Origin: Aphanomyces cochlioides
Taxonomy: Eukaryota; Oomycota; Saprolegniomycetes; Saprolegniales; Verrucalvaceae
NCBI GenBank assembly: GCA_019828595.1
Contig: JAHQRK010000008.1
Location: 558,001 to 622,000 of the forward strand
Direction of reading: 5' to 3'
DNA: 64,000 bases
This document shows, in pieces, positions 53,339 through 64,000 of this stretch. The stretch's first letter is position 1, and every line of letters begins with the position of its first letter. Both the position numbers and the translations under genes were made by a program. Under the pieces are notes generated by a model. The model made no database searches, had not been told where the DNA came from, and saw nothing but the letters and a program-made list of their open reading frames with translations.

Positions 53339-54492
53339 ATGTCATTTCCAAAGATGACGAAATTGTGGCAAGCGCTCGGTCTCCGCGTGCCGATCATCCA
53401 AGCGCCCATGGCCAGCGTCTCCACGCCCGATCTTGTGGCTAAAGTTGCGGCGAACGGTGCTCTCGGTTCATTCAGCGCTGGTGTTCTCGGTCCAGGAGAT
53501 GTGCGCGCCAATTTGGACGAGCTCGTGCGGTTGGTGCCGGACAAACGGTTCAACGTGAATCTCTTTGTCGAGACAGCACCCAACGTCGAAGACACAATTG
53601 CGCATTGGAATGCGTACGAAAAACTACTCGGTCCAGTTCGTTCCGAGTTGAATCTCGACCCGACACCCCAGCGATTCCCTGACGAGAAATATCAGTACAC
53701 CCTCGACGCCAACCTCGCGCTCGTTCAAGAGTACCGTCCATCCGTCGTGAGTTTCTGCTTTGGTGTGCTCGATCGAGCGGTTGTTCGAGATCTCCAAGCG
53801 TTTGCCTACGTCCTTGGAACTGCAACGTCTGTCGAAGAAGGAATTATACTTGCAGAGGCTGGCGTCGATGCCATTGTTGCTCAGGGTACACTGCAATCTC
53901 TGACCCGTCGAGATTACAATTCTGCTGAGTAGGAGCCGAAGCTGGTGGTCATCGTAGCTCCTTCCTTCACCCAGCGAAGGATGCATTGATCGGCAGCATG
54001 TCATTCATTCCTGAACTATGTGACGCTGTGAAGGTTCCCATCATCGCCGCAGGTTTTTAAGGATTTCTTGGCCTTCCTCCACTCACGATCTTTTGCGCTC
54101 TAGGCGGCATCACAGACCACCGACATGTGCAAGCAGCATTGGCGCTTGGCGCTGAAGCCGTTCAAGTCGGCTCGGCGTTTATCGCGACGCCAGAAAGCAA
54201 TGCATCGCCGGCTTGGAAAGCTGCCATGGGCCCAAGTCACAGCAGCACAAGCTCGGTAGTCACACGCGGCCTTACTGGACGACATGCAAGAATGCTCCGG
54301 AATGATCTCGTCGATCTCGTGTTGCCGCAAGAAGAGTCTGCGGCGTCCAGTGGCATCCAACGGCGACGCATGCGTGAGATCTTTGCCAAGAAGGACGGAC
54401 GGTACGCCTCTCTCTTGGCTGGCCAGAGCCATCGCCTCTGTCATGCCGAGACTTCCGTCGAAGACGTCCTTGCTCGCCTTACACAGCCGTAA
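53339..54492 (+). CDS. nitronate monooxygenase (2-nitropropane dioxygenase family)
   Basis: Exons 53339-53885, 53933-54052, 54104-54492; introns 47 and 51 nt; 351 residues, phases consistent. The start at 53339 (MSFPKMTKLW) is the first ATG of the frame. Landmarks of the FMN-binding TIM-barrel family are present: VPIIQAPMA near the N-terminus, AGVDAIVAQG, the AEAGGHR segment with the catalytic His189, IIAAGGI, and ALGAEAVQVGSAF. It would oxidise nitronates such as propionate 3-nitronate, a defence compound of some plants and fungi; the physiological substrate is not shown. No targeting signal is evident, so cytosolic is most likely. Confidence 0.93.
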
Positions 54493-54694
54493 TTTGATAT
54501 ATTTCACACTTTTCAAATGTCTATCGACCAAGGCCACAATTAAATTCCCTCGTTATAATGACACATTGCAAATGACACAATTTACAATGTGGATCTTATA
54601 GTGACATTTTGTCACTAAACTTATTGTCACTATTTTATATGTTCTTATATCGAGGTAATTCTAAAATTTCGACGTTGTGTCATCATTTCCATTT

Positions 54695-57600
54695 ATGACT
54701 TCCACCAACCCATTCGTGGCGGCGGTCGAAGAGCATGTTGCCGTGCTTCTCGATCAAGTAGATGCGCAGAATCAAGACAGAGGTATAGAAGAGCCCATCC
54801 GGGTCTTGATCTGCGTGCCGCAGAGTCTTTCCCTGCTCAGCGCCGTCGTCACAGCTGCCGATCTCGCAACGCATGTCTTGATTCCGGACCCGAATGTAGG
54901 GCATTACAGGACGCTCGATGGTACGCCTCAGTGCTCAAGCAGCTAACTTACGATATACTAGGCAAACACGTTGCGATTGCTGGGAGCTACGTCGTGTCGA
55001 AGCTGGGATTTGAAGAGCCACGGACGATTCGCATCCTCATGACTGAGGAATCAGCGCAGCTCTCAACTGCACGCTTCCAAGTTCGTTCTGGAAGCTCCAC
55101 GGTCGTCTTGACATTCTCTGTCTAGTGTGTACTCGTTCACACGAATCGCCCGCTCGTCGGGGGCGTCTACGTCCCGGAAGACTTGGGCGAGATGGATTCG
55201 CCAACTTTTCATCGATACGTTGCGATGATTCGAGCGCATCCTGAATCCGAACTCGTCTTTGCGTCGCTGGATGCATTCGTGGACGATGTCAATGCGGCAT
55301 CTACTCCACGTACGACAGCGTGGGCCGATCTCTCTAACTCCCATCGACTCTAGAGAAATACTTGAAAGCTTCCGCAATCCGCCAAGTCTGGCAGGCGAGC
55401 GTCGACCTCTTAGACGAGCAACCCAGCGGCCCGTACGTCGTCTCGAGCTCTTGGAGCTCGTTTCCTGCTGGAAGACTTAGCTCATCCATTGTAGGCACGG
55501 CCGCTTGCAGCTAGAACAGACAGTCGAGTCATATATACTCGCCCAACTCCATCGCGATATCTTTGCCATGTTGGTTCACCGGTACGTTGGCGCCGTTGTC
55601 GATTGAAATTCCATGAGCTCAAGGAACTTGGCAGGAATCAAGCCAAGCAGTGCCAGCTGGACGATCTACTGCATCCCCTGCGCCATGCCACGCCAGTGGA
55701 CTTTGGCATTTTGCCGGCGTTCCAAGTAAAATCGACGGCATTTTCACGCTTTCCTCACTTGTCTCGCTAGTGCGAGCAGAAAGATGCTGTCGAGTTGATT
55801 CTAGACGCTGGAAAGCAATCGACGCCACTGCAAATGCTCATGCAGCTCAAACGAGCGTTGACGAGCTTGAATGACCAAATCAATCGCCACGTCGTGCGGC
55901 GCCGCCATCGAATGACGGCCTCAAATCGAGCAAAAGGAGCGCAGAACCTTGTCCTGGGCACGGACGACGTACTCGACCAGCTTTTATACGTCCTCGTGCA
56001 AGTGTCCAAGCGTCGGCCGTCGTTTCCGCTCGTGGCGATCTTGACGTACATTGAAGAGTTCCATCTTGTCAATTCGGCCGTCTCGGCATTGGGGTAAAGA
56101 CGGCAGAATGGCGGCATTTGAATGACTGGTAGGTTTACGCTGGCGACGTATCAAGTTGGTGTCGAGTGGTTCTTTACTCGGTCGATCCAAGTCGCCTTGC
56201 CACGACTAGAATTACCGCAGCTATCGCCTCCTTCAGCTACTGACTCGCCGTCGACAACAACGCCTCCACAATTGCAAATCTTCCGTGGAAACCAAGCGCA
56301 ATCGCCGCCGCTACCTCTGCTAGACGCCGCGGAGTCCATCGCCCAAGTGGTTTGCGGCACGCGGAGTTATTACTACGTCAATGGTACGCCTTCAAGATGA
56401 CTAGAGAGCTTGATATGGACTTGATGTAGATTCTGGCGCGGCGTTTGCATGGGGCGATGCTCGCGGAGGCCGGCTGGGGCTTCACCGAGACCACGAACGC
56501 AACTACGTCGAGCTGCCGCAGCGGATTCCAAAGCTCATGCATGTCACGCAACTTGCCTGCGGTGGTTTCCACGTCTTGGCTTGCGATTTGCACGGCCACG
56601 TCTACGCTTGGGGTGCGTTGGGACTCCATCCAAGGGGGGTTTGACTGCTCAATGTAGGCTCGAATGGCCACGGGCAGTTGGGCATTGGTCTCGAGACGGC
56701 GGCGGTGATGGAACCAACGCCAGTCACGGGTACGTCGTCGTGAAACTGACCAGCAATGACCGACTCGTAGAGCTATTTGGCGTGTACGTTAGCGCTGTCG
56801 CTTGTGGCGACGCGCATGCATTAGCCCTGAGTTCCTCTGGCCAAGTGTTCTCCTGGGGAAGCAATCGATACGATCAACTTGGCCGCCCCGACGTCGACAA
56901 CGAAGTGCGTACCACCGCGCTTTTCATGACCTTGACAGCTTTTGTAGTTTCCTCGCTTGATTGAGCAAGACTGGGGTGGTCGCACGCTCGAGAATGCTCG
57001 GCGCGTTGATAAATCGCTCGGCGTACTGCTAGCTATCATGGAAGGAGCATCTTGTCATGCTTGTGAATAGGAGGATTCGAATGAACCTGGCGTCGCTCTC
57101 CGCGTTGCCGCTGGCAAGTTCCATTCCATGGCGATCTCAAGAGTGAGCTCTATTACGGTCGAGTTCGTGCTGATTCTATGTAGGATGGAGCGTTGTTTAC
57201 GTGGGGATGCGGCCAAGACGGTCAATTAGGCCACGGTTCCTACATGGACTTGTCATCCCCGCAGCAGGTGCCGTCGACTCTGAAGCTTTGACGGCTCATT
57301 GTTTCTTCGTGGCCCGTAGGTGATGTCGCTGGCAGCAGTCGACGCCGTGGATGTCGGTGGTGGTGCCGCGTACACTTGTGTGCTTTTAAAATCCGGCCAT
57401 GTCGTATCTTGTGGCCAAATCGACTCGAAGATCGACGGGGAGATGCCGTCTCCGGTCGTCTTTGAGCCGATGGAAGATGTCCATGAGCCTTGTGTGGGTC
57501 TTTCGTGTGGCGAGACGCATTATGCGCTCGTGACGTCGTCGCACCGCGTTGTCTTGGTATAGAATCTCTCCGAGCTACAGCTCGACTGATCTATCAACCT

Positions 57601-57756
57601 TGTTGTAGGTGGCGAGAGACCGTTTCGACGCTGATTTCGACGGCGAGACGAAAAGTCAAGTGCGAGCATCGTTCCACACGTTCGATTTGGTCGTGGAGCA
57701 AGTCTCATGCGGCGATCGTGGGTATACTTTATTCCTCGCCCGTCCTTGCCAATAGA
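54695..57756 (+). CDS. VPS9 domain-RCC1 repeat protein, putative Rab5-type GEF
   Basis: Sixteen exons: 54695-54920, 54962-55080, 55126-55309, 55354-55432, 55495-55573, 55624-55725, 55771-56093, 56133-56383, 56430-56612, 56658-56729, 56771-56904, 56948-57022, 57071-57142, 57184-57267, 57320-57556, 57610-57756; introns 39-62 nt; 788 residues. The N-terminal 200 residues are an unrecognised domain (VLIPDPN, VYVPEDLGEMDSPTFH). The middle (about 200-390) is a VPS9 domain: ATPVDFGIL, GTDDVLDQLLYVLVQ (326-340), YIEEFH, ATYQVGVEWFF. The C-terminal half (about 440-788) is RCC1 repeats: AFAWGDARGGRLGL, VYAWGSNGHGQLG, FSWGSNRYDQLG, FTWGCGQDGQLGHG. In alsin the RCC1 part precedes VPS9; here it follows. 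Expected role: guanine exchange on an endosomal Rab, with the propeller as binding platform. Confidence 0.88.
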
Positions 57757-59456
57757 AGAAACATCCCGGCGAGCTTGCATTGCAAAAAGATATGTACACT
57801 CCAAGATGAAACCACCTCCTCCCCCCTCAGCCCAACATGATAGGCAAACTTGACCAACTCTGGACTTCCGTCGTCTCATCGTCTCCGAGGGGGGGGGAAG
57901 GGGAAGCGAAGGGGGAAGCCGCTTCTTTTGCAGCCTCCAGAGGTTTTAGCCCATGGAGCTGGCTCTGTAGCCGACTAGAACACTGTCGAAGCTTGCAAAT
58001 TGTAGTTTTCTCAACGAGGACGAGCAACAGCAAGCGAGTTCTCACAAAGTTAACGACAAAGCGATATGGTTCTCAACGAAAAAATACATTTTAAGAGGGT
58101 TTGTATAAAATGTCAAAGGTATTAATTTAAACAGTATGCACGTTAAGCCACGACCACGGGAGCGAGTTGAGGTTCTTGGTGCCTTTACCGCTTGTCTTGA
58201 TGCGCTTGAGCTGCTTGAAATGAGATCCACTAGAGCTCCACGGCACTTATCAATAGGTTTCCAACGGCCATTGGGATTTAGCCTGCCTTGGTTTTCGATC
58301 CCCCTCACTGGCCGATGCACTCGAGTGGTTTTTCGTCGTTGCTGATCCGCTTGTGCATGATCTTGCCATTGTAACTTGGATATAAACGTGTTATTTTGCG
58401 CCCACCATGTCCATCGTCGAGGGCGGTGTGACCCATGTATTGTAATGTGGGTTCAAATGAGTAAAGCTCTCTCGCCCTGGATCATTCTGCAACTTTGTCG
58501 TGTCGCTCAGCCAGTTGACCGTCCTGTTGGCAAAACTCGACGCAATCTTTGACAATTGTGTTCAATGCGCGTGGGGTGTTTCGACAGCGTCAACCACACT
58601 CTCTTGTTTGTCAACTCGACAAAATTCAAACAATACATCTTGTCCGATACATCTTGTCCATCGCGTGCTCTTGCTTCTCACCTTTTGGGTGTTTATCCAA
58701 AATCCTGCTGGTCCATCCCATGCGACTCGACAATCTAAACCAACTTATCCCCCTTTCATTCGACGGCGCAAGACGTACTGGCTACACTTGCATTCCATCT
58801 GGCAAAATTGCCGCAGCCACTTTCGCCACCAGAGGGGGGGCGAACTAACAGTGTATAAAGCTCACAAACATCAAATCCTTCCCCATCTCAATAAAACCAT
58901 CCCCACCAAGAACTAGCATTCAAACCAGAGGCTATGATTGTCCTCAATCGAAGAGAGCTAGCTAGCTCCATGTCGATGCCATGTCGAGTTTCCATATGGG
59001 AGAACCAAGTGCAATGTCAAATGTTCGTCTGTATTTGGTCCGAAAGTTATAAATTTTCAGAGGTTTTGGAGTCCCATCACTCAAATGAACTCTGTTTCTC
59101 TTCAAGTTCAACATTCGAAAAATTCCCTTGTTCCAAAAGTGTTGGATTTCCACCGTTTCATTTTGCATTTGGAATGGTCGCCGTCGAGTGCGACTTTTAC
59201 TTGCCGCAATGCTCGCACCAGAGTTTGTTCCAGCAGAGCTACGTCCGGTAGCGTGTTTTTGATACATTCGTCTCATGGATCGTGTCGTTAGATGCCAGAA
59301 ATCGCAAGGCCAAAAGGTGCGACGCGGGACGAAAACGCGACGACGACTGACGCATATCCAATGTAGATTCTACGATGTTTTCCACATTGCTGCCCACGCC
59401 ATATTCATTACCGCAATTGCGGATGCAGCCTCCATCTCCAAGTCCGCGCATCGCCC
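57757..59456. other. intergenic, no gene seen
   Basis: About 1.7 kb of short frames without recognisable content, with a G-rich run at 57888-57912. Both flanking genes read rightwards. Confidence 0.5.
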
Positions 59457-61155
59457 ATGCCGCAAGGACTCCAAGCGTTTGCAAAGTTTGCACCGATTGA
59501 CGAGGATATCAACGACTGGAGAATCGGAGACACGATTCCGCCCGCGACGATCCTCAATGATGCGCGATCCCGCGAAACGCCATTTCAAACGTGGATCCCA
59601 GGACGCTCGGAATGGATCAAAGTACGTTCAATTATGCATGCATCGAGTGTTGAGAATGGACTAGGCAACGACGGCAAGCTTTCATTTCGATGAAAAGAAA
59701 GGCGATGGATGGCATTATGGCTGGAAAAGTGGCCGAAGTCGAACCCAACGCACGTCTGCGCATTCCATCAAGGTAAAACACGTCAACTACAGTCTTATCT
59801 CATGCTTGCCGTGAAGGCTTTTGTCCTGGACGCTTCCTGGCGCGTCGTCGCGATTGCACAATCGACTCCATTTACCATTACATCCTACCGTGGCGAACAC
59901 AACAAGCGTAAGCGGAGTGCGATTGCTGTCGCTCCGTCCACGCATCATCTCCGCTTGTCGCTGACAACGTCGTCGTCGGCACATTCTTCGTCGGACGAAG
60001 AAGGCAATTCACCGCTTCCAGTCATGCCGATGCCCATGCACCATGGTCTGGCAAGACTCTTCACCCTCATGCATCATTTGCCCATCAACGACTGTCCTTG
60101 GAACGTCTGGGCGCCATTTGAAGCCAAGTGGATGGCCCAGCGAGGCTTGTACTCGGATGGTTTCTTCCTCCCTCACAAGCAAACAACCTGCTCGACTGGG
60201 CAACCATCGCCTCTCTTGGCAGTGGTATTGCAGCTCGTTATGTCCGTGGCAGATGTCGCCGATCGCATCCAGTGCCTCCTTCTCCGTCAAGGCGATGCCG
60301 TGCTGCACAAGCGGGACATGCTGGCTTTGTACGACGAATGCCTTCTCCTCATCCAAACCCACGTCTCGCGCGTCGTCCACGACTACAAACTCAAAGATTT
60401 ACTGGCCCAAGTGCCTCCCCAACACGACGAGAACCATCTCTTCCATCTCTTTGTCGCCCAGATGCGCGAGACGTTCATTGCCGTAAGTGCCTCTCATGGA
60501 GTTCCCCTCATATTCCCCCCTTAGACACAACAATATCCCCCCTTGCTCCATCCCTCAGGCCATTCAGTCTTTGATGGCACGTGGGTTTGGCTCCCCCATG
60601 AGACGCAATACACACATCAATGGTCGCTGTCGCTTTCTATAATGGCGTACCTCCGATGGACAGCCAACATGGCTGCATTTGACCAAACCAGGCGGGGCAA
60701 CACATTACACGTAAGAAGACACCCTGCATTTCATGGATGTCTTATGATTTGTCTAGATTCGAGCTTGTCTGCCATGGTTCGTGTCGATTCCAATGACTCT
60801 AGAGCTCGATCAAGAGCCCCACAGCCTCCGTGTCCTCCCCACGGGGGAATCCTGCATGGCCGGCACGCTTGCCATTGACTACCTTGGCCGAATCACCGAG
60901 CAATGCGTAAGCCTTGAGCTGTATGTGTATGGCACGAGCAGCACCCATTTTGTTCAAATGGACATTTTCCCCCGCCACAGCCAGCACGGCATCCCCCAAC
61001 TCGTGGCCCATATTCACATTGACCAAATCCAAACCCACGCCAGAGTGGACGACGCGACGGACGCCGGGACGCGGGTGAAAATGGTGCGGCAGATTGGTTC
61101 TCGGACAACTTTAGTGTCCATGCAGTGCGTATACGAACAGCGGCGGCGGCGGTAA
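59457..61155 (+). CDS. unrecognised 507-residue protein
   Basis: Exons 59457-59621, 59665-59772, 59817-60482, 60525-60710, 60757-61155; introns 42-46 nt, phases consistent. I do not recognise the family. Near the N-terminus there is a well-patterned stretch (FHFDEKKGDGWHYGWKSG, then RTSAHSIKAFVL and TPFTITSYR) that looks like a conserved domain core. A Ser-rich low-complexity part follows, then a helical region (QRIQCLLLRQ-like, LALYDECLLLIQTHVSRVV) and a beta-rich C-terminal region (FDGTWVWLP, AAFDQTRRGNTLHIRACLPWF, AGTLAIDYLGRITEQ). It ends in a run of arginines. No signal peptide or membrane segment. The first exon may have been preceded by others not seen. Confidence 0.7.
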
Positions 61156-61362
61156 AGGACCAAATGAATGTAATGAAGCCATTCACCACTCTGTCAGTTC
61201 TTCTCGGCGTGAAAATAGATGGGTGACATAAACTTGGAACAATCCAAAATTCCCTCTCTTTAGTGACATCCATCTGTCTGAATTCGATAGTATCCAGTGA
61301 CGCTTTGCCGTTTCTAAGAAGTGCAATGTCACTAAAACGAGGGAACTTTCCATGATGTTATC

Positions 61363-61984
61363 ATGGAACTCACCTACAGTATGATTGAACTTCAATGTTC
61401 TTCGGCCCAGGGTGACGCTGGCCATATTGCACTTGCCTCCGCAGACGGTGGGCTCACCCAAGTCGTGTTTGCTACAGCACGAGATGATAGACAGACGTGG
61501 ATAACGTGGCTGCTACGGCACGTGGCCACATTCGACGGGTCTCCTGCGGTTTCCCAGCGGTTTTCCAGCTGAAAACGGCGCTGGAAACGTTCCAGGGACG
61601 TCTACAAGTCTCGACTATCGCATGGACTTCCTTGCCGATCAGCTTTTTCCAGCGAGAAACGAAGCGGAAACCGACCAGACGTGCCACGCATGGAGGACAA
61701 TCCGCTAGATTTCCTTGGATGAGTGCATCCAATCGATCAGATTCCGCGCATACGACTTGCCCACGCCCAAAGTTGGCCATCCGACGCGAAAAGTTGACAT
61801 CGAGACGGGCGAGACCATCCAAAACGGCGCCGAAAGAGTGATCGATCCCAGCGACATATACAAGCAAAGGACAGGCGCCGTGGACAGCGAGCTTGGCGTG
61901 ATTTGGTCCAAGAGGAACCCTGTTCTGGTCGAGTGGACGAGTCATGTGGTCAGCAAGTTGCCCATCCCCAGTTCCAGATTGTAG
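61363..61984 (+). CDS. possible gene fragment with PH-like end
   Basis: The frame at 61363-61572 contains HIALASADGGLTQVVFATAR and RQTWITWLLRHV, resembling the last strand and helix of a PH domain. From about 61706, after a CTAG acceptor, the frame reads DECIQSIRFRAYDLPTPKVG and VDIETGETIQNGAERVIDPS, clearly protein-like but not recognised, up to 61984. I could not join the pieces in phase or find the 5' end, so this is an incomplete or broken gene. Confidence 0.35.
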
Positions 61985-62150
61985 CACACACATGAGACTG
62001 AGCTGGTCTGACCACTTCCACAGAGGCAGCCCATGCGGCTGACGATGAGATGGTCGTTGCACCGGTGAGTAATCGCCCCGACGTGATCCATGTCGGAAAA
62101 ACCAAGAGACGACTCGGCCACGGTTGACAAAGTAGAGCCTGTCTTAGGTT

Positions 62151-62592
62151 TTATTTAGGTTTTATCTATGTTTTTCATATTAAACCTTTTTAAAACCTGG
62201 TTTTAATTCCATGGGGTCTGTAGATGCCCAAACATGGCAAATTTGCGTATTAGACATGGGAAGTGTGTCCGAAATCTCTCTATTGTTGCGAAAGCCGCTG
62301 GTTTAATCAAGTGCATTATGTTGGGTGAGTAGGCGTGGTGTCAAACTTACAAGGCCCAAGAGGCAGGGATAAATATTGCGATTGTTCGATGAGTTTTCCA
62401 ATTGGTATGGATTGAGAATTACGGTTGCGGGATGAAGTGTTTGGAAGTGCGATAGAGTATTGAAAGCATTGAAAGCTCGCAGCTGAATATGGAATAAACT
62501 TCGTTAGGGCAAGAGGAACCGCGATCGTGTGATCTATTCGACATGCTCGGTGAAAAAGACGCAGCAAAGCATAAAAACCTACAATAAACCTA
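62151..62592. repeat. inverted repeat, possible MITE
   Basis: TAGGTTTTATTTAGGTTTTA at about 62151 is mirrored, with three differences, by AAAACCTACAATAAACCTAA at about 62573-62592. Further AAACCTTTT motifs lie inside both ends. No coding content between. Confidence 0.4.
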
Positions 62593-62719
62593 ACTGTTTT
62601 TCAAAAAGGTTTATTGAAAACCTTTTAAAAGCAATATCCGGATGGTAAAGAATTAGTGTGAAAATTGAGGAAATGCTGCTCGGCTGTTACAATCACACAA
62701 CATTTTCTTTTTACATATT

Positions 62720-64000
62720 TTATTCACTGAGCAATGGTTCATGGAGCGCTCCGCCAGCGTCGCCCATGATGCTCTGTGCCTTCTTTTGATGCAACCGATG
62801 AGCCAACAAGAGTGCAGCGACCACGACAGAACTAGCCGCTGGCCAAATAGCTGTCAAAGGCGCGCGGGGGGACGAAGTGAACATTGCCACCGCTGCTTCC
62901 ATTTGAGGCGCATCGGCAGGTTCGCAGCGTGCAATCGACGGAGCAATGGATGGAGCGCACACTGCGATGCGATTATGTGCAAAGCCAAAGCGGTCGCAGG
63001 TTCGACAGCAGGAATGGTTGGCGTTCATTTCGAAGATGGTCGAGACGGGATTGTTCGCATCCCATTGATCGCCAGGATAGACGAGGTTTCCTTGGCATGC
63101 TTGGAACGGCGCGGGTAGTCGATTCTCAAAGACTTCCCAAGAAGCAATGCCGCAGGCCGCAGCGCATGTTTCGTCGGCGTAGACATTCTCCGTCCAAACT
63201 GTCGACACGTCGTCGCAGTTTTCAAACCAGAACGCATGCGTGACCACTTGTAGGCGGATGCCAGAGAGCTTGATTCGACACGAGACGTTGACTTGCGTGA
63301 TGTCAGCGTTGAGTAATTTGACGGCAAAATACGTATCGGATAGATCCCCACGACTGGAAAGCGACCACGTATCGATCGATTCTGTAAAGTCTTTGCCTTG
63401 GTACTGCCACGAGCACGCAAACGACTCGATGCGCGCTTTGGGTGCCTTGACGGAGGCCAAGAGGTCTGTCACGTTGAGATGAAACCCGACGACGCTGAAA
63501 TCGCTCCATGCAACATTGCAATGCGTGTTGGACACGTACTTCCAGTTGGAATGAAACCAGCCACGAAGCGATTGTCGGAGTTGTTGCGTGATTGTCCAAA
63601 CAATGGGGGGAGAAGCAACGGCGCCACAGTGCGTCCATGGCTCAAAGGTCACAGTGGTGGTCAAGTTGTCGAGGAAGAGCACATCGTTGGCGGTGAAATC
63701 ATGCCACACGTTCGGCTGGTTGCTGGCCGTCCATCGCCAAAAGACTGGCGACGCATCTTTCGTCTTGGAAAAGCTCTCGAGAAGGGTCGCATTGGCGACA
63801 AACAGCGACTGGATTCGAAAGGCTGATGGCGCAAAGTCGCCCGTGGCATCTTCTGCAGCCCAAAGACGCAGTTCAAAGCTGGTATTGCGTGCATTTGGGG
63901 CGACTTGGAGGTTGCCACCCAACGTGGTCGCATTTAGCGACACGGTGGCACGGGCAACAATGTCGGAAGCGGTCGCGGCGAGCGTGACATGACCAGCGCA
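62720..64000 (-). CDS. type I membrane protein, C-terminal part (continues beyond window)
   Basis: The minus-strand frame is open from the window edge (64000) to a stop at 62720, over 425 codons. It is extracellular in style: many N-glycosylation sites (for example NATTLGG, NATLLES, NLTTTV), numerous cysteines in a clustered C-terminal part (ADETCAAACGIASW, NHSCCRTCDRFG), then one transmembrane helix (about AIWPAASSVVVAALLLAHRL) and a short cytosolic tail ending in an acidic dileucine-like EPLLSE, a possible sorting signal. No family recognised; a lysosomal/endosomal or surface receptor is a guess from the tail. The start lies outside the window. Confidence 0.7.
   Translation of the reverse strand, partial: CAGHVTLAATASDIVARATVSLNATTLGGNLQVAPNARNTSFELRLWAAEDATGDFAPSAFRIQSLFVANATLLESFSKTKDASPVFWRWTASNQPNVWHDFTANDVLFLDNLTTTVTFEPWTHCGAVASPPIVWTITQQLRQSLRGWFHSNWKYVSNTHCNVAWSDFSVVGFHLNVTDLLASVKAPKARIESFACSWQYQGKDFTESIDTWSLSSRGDLSDTYFAVKLLNADITQVNVSCRIKLSGIRLQVVTHAFWFENCDDVSTVWTENVYADETCAAACGIASWEVFENRLPAPFQACQGNLVYPGDQWDANNPVSTIFEMNANHSCCRTCDRFGFAHNRIAVCAPSIAPSIARCEPADAPQMEAAVAMFTSSPRAPLTAIWPAASSVVVAALLLAHRLHQKKAQSIMGDAGGALHEPLLSE

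Noticed and set aside
54781..54821. Possible intron in exon 1 of the VPS9-RCC1 gene
   Set aside because: GT and AG are present, but the frame reads through with good coding sequence (IRVLICVPQSLSLLSA).
61472..62062. 196-codon minus-strand frame
   Set aside because: The plus strand over the same stretch has the more protein-like segments; the minus frame shows no motif.

Overview
The window looks like nuclear DNA of an oomycete, probably of the Saprolegniales type (Aphanomyces/Saprolegnia-like). The signs are elicitin-like GPI proteins, two CRN (Crinkler) loci with the LYLAK variant of the LxLFLAK motif, a family-4 rhamnogalacturonan lyase, many animal/protist-type genes (mitochondrial calcium uniporter, VPS9, RCC1, EF-hand), dense genes split by very short GT-AG introns (about 35-62 nt), and oomycete-style DNA transposons. 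Genus is not decided by the sequence. All spliced models below were built by hand from open frames, GT-AG sites and phase; those of the seven main spliced genes add up to whole codon numbers.

Layout. 0.5-6.7 kb: a two-domain elicitin-like protein, a mitochondrial calcium uniporter and a membrane-anchored TKL-type kinase. 7.2-12 kb: a 4.8-kb transposon with inverted ends, carrying a split DDE transposase and a decayed second gene with a nuclease-like ExK motif; a frameshifted CRN gene starts 136 bp beyond its right end. 14-17 kb: an Nma111/DEG7-like double HtrA protease. 17-20 kb: fragments of SANT-type, copia and hAT elements. 20.5-23 kb: a twelve-exon EF-hand protein. 24-43 kb: a ribonuclease T2 family (five intact genes, one pseudogene, one 3' relic) in mixed orientation, split by an 8-kb transposon nest (25.9-33.8 kb). 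The nest holds an intact pogo-type element inserted, with a TA duplication, into a Tc1-like element; a broken second Tc1-like gene; and a two-gene Harbinger element whose transposase is broken.

43.9-48.7 kb: a rhamnogalacturonan lyase gene with an in-frame stop just after its signal peptide and a 3' end that runs into an antisense elicitin pseudogene; an intact elicitin-like gene; and a CRN-kinase pseudogene with one nonsense codon and several frameshifts. 48.8-52.7 kb: two divergent membrane-anchored prolyl 4-hydroxylases joined to their anchor by an HVxPL octapeptide stalk (11 repeats against about 3). 53.3-61.2 kb: a nitronate monooxygenase, a sixteen-exon VPS9-RCC1 protein (possible Rab GEF), and an unrecognised 507-residue protein. 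62.7-64 kb: the 3' part of a type I membrane protein that continues beyond the window.

How the genes fit together. The host-interaction or secreted set (elicitins, CRNs, lyase, RNase T2 family) sits in repeat-rich DNA and shows tandem duplication, gene conversion-like copying and decay. The housekeeping genes (uniporter, kinase, protease, EF-hand, NMO, VPS9-RCC1) are compact and intact. The least ordinary items are the octarepeat-stalk hydroxylases, the RNase T2 family without visible signal peptides, the VPS9-before-RCC1 architecture, and the tRNA-like sequence inside the pogo element. I found no system here that I can claim is wholly undescribed.
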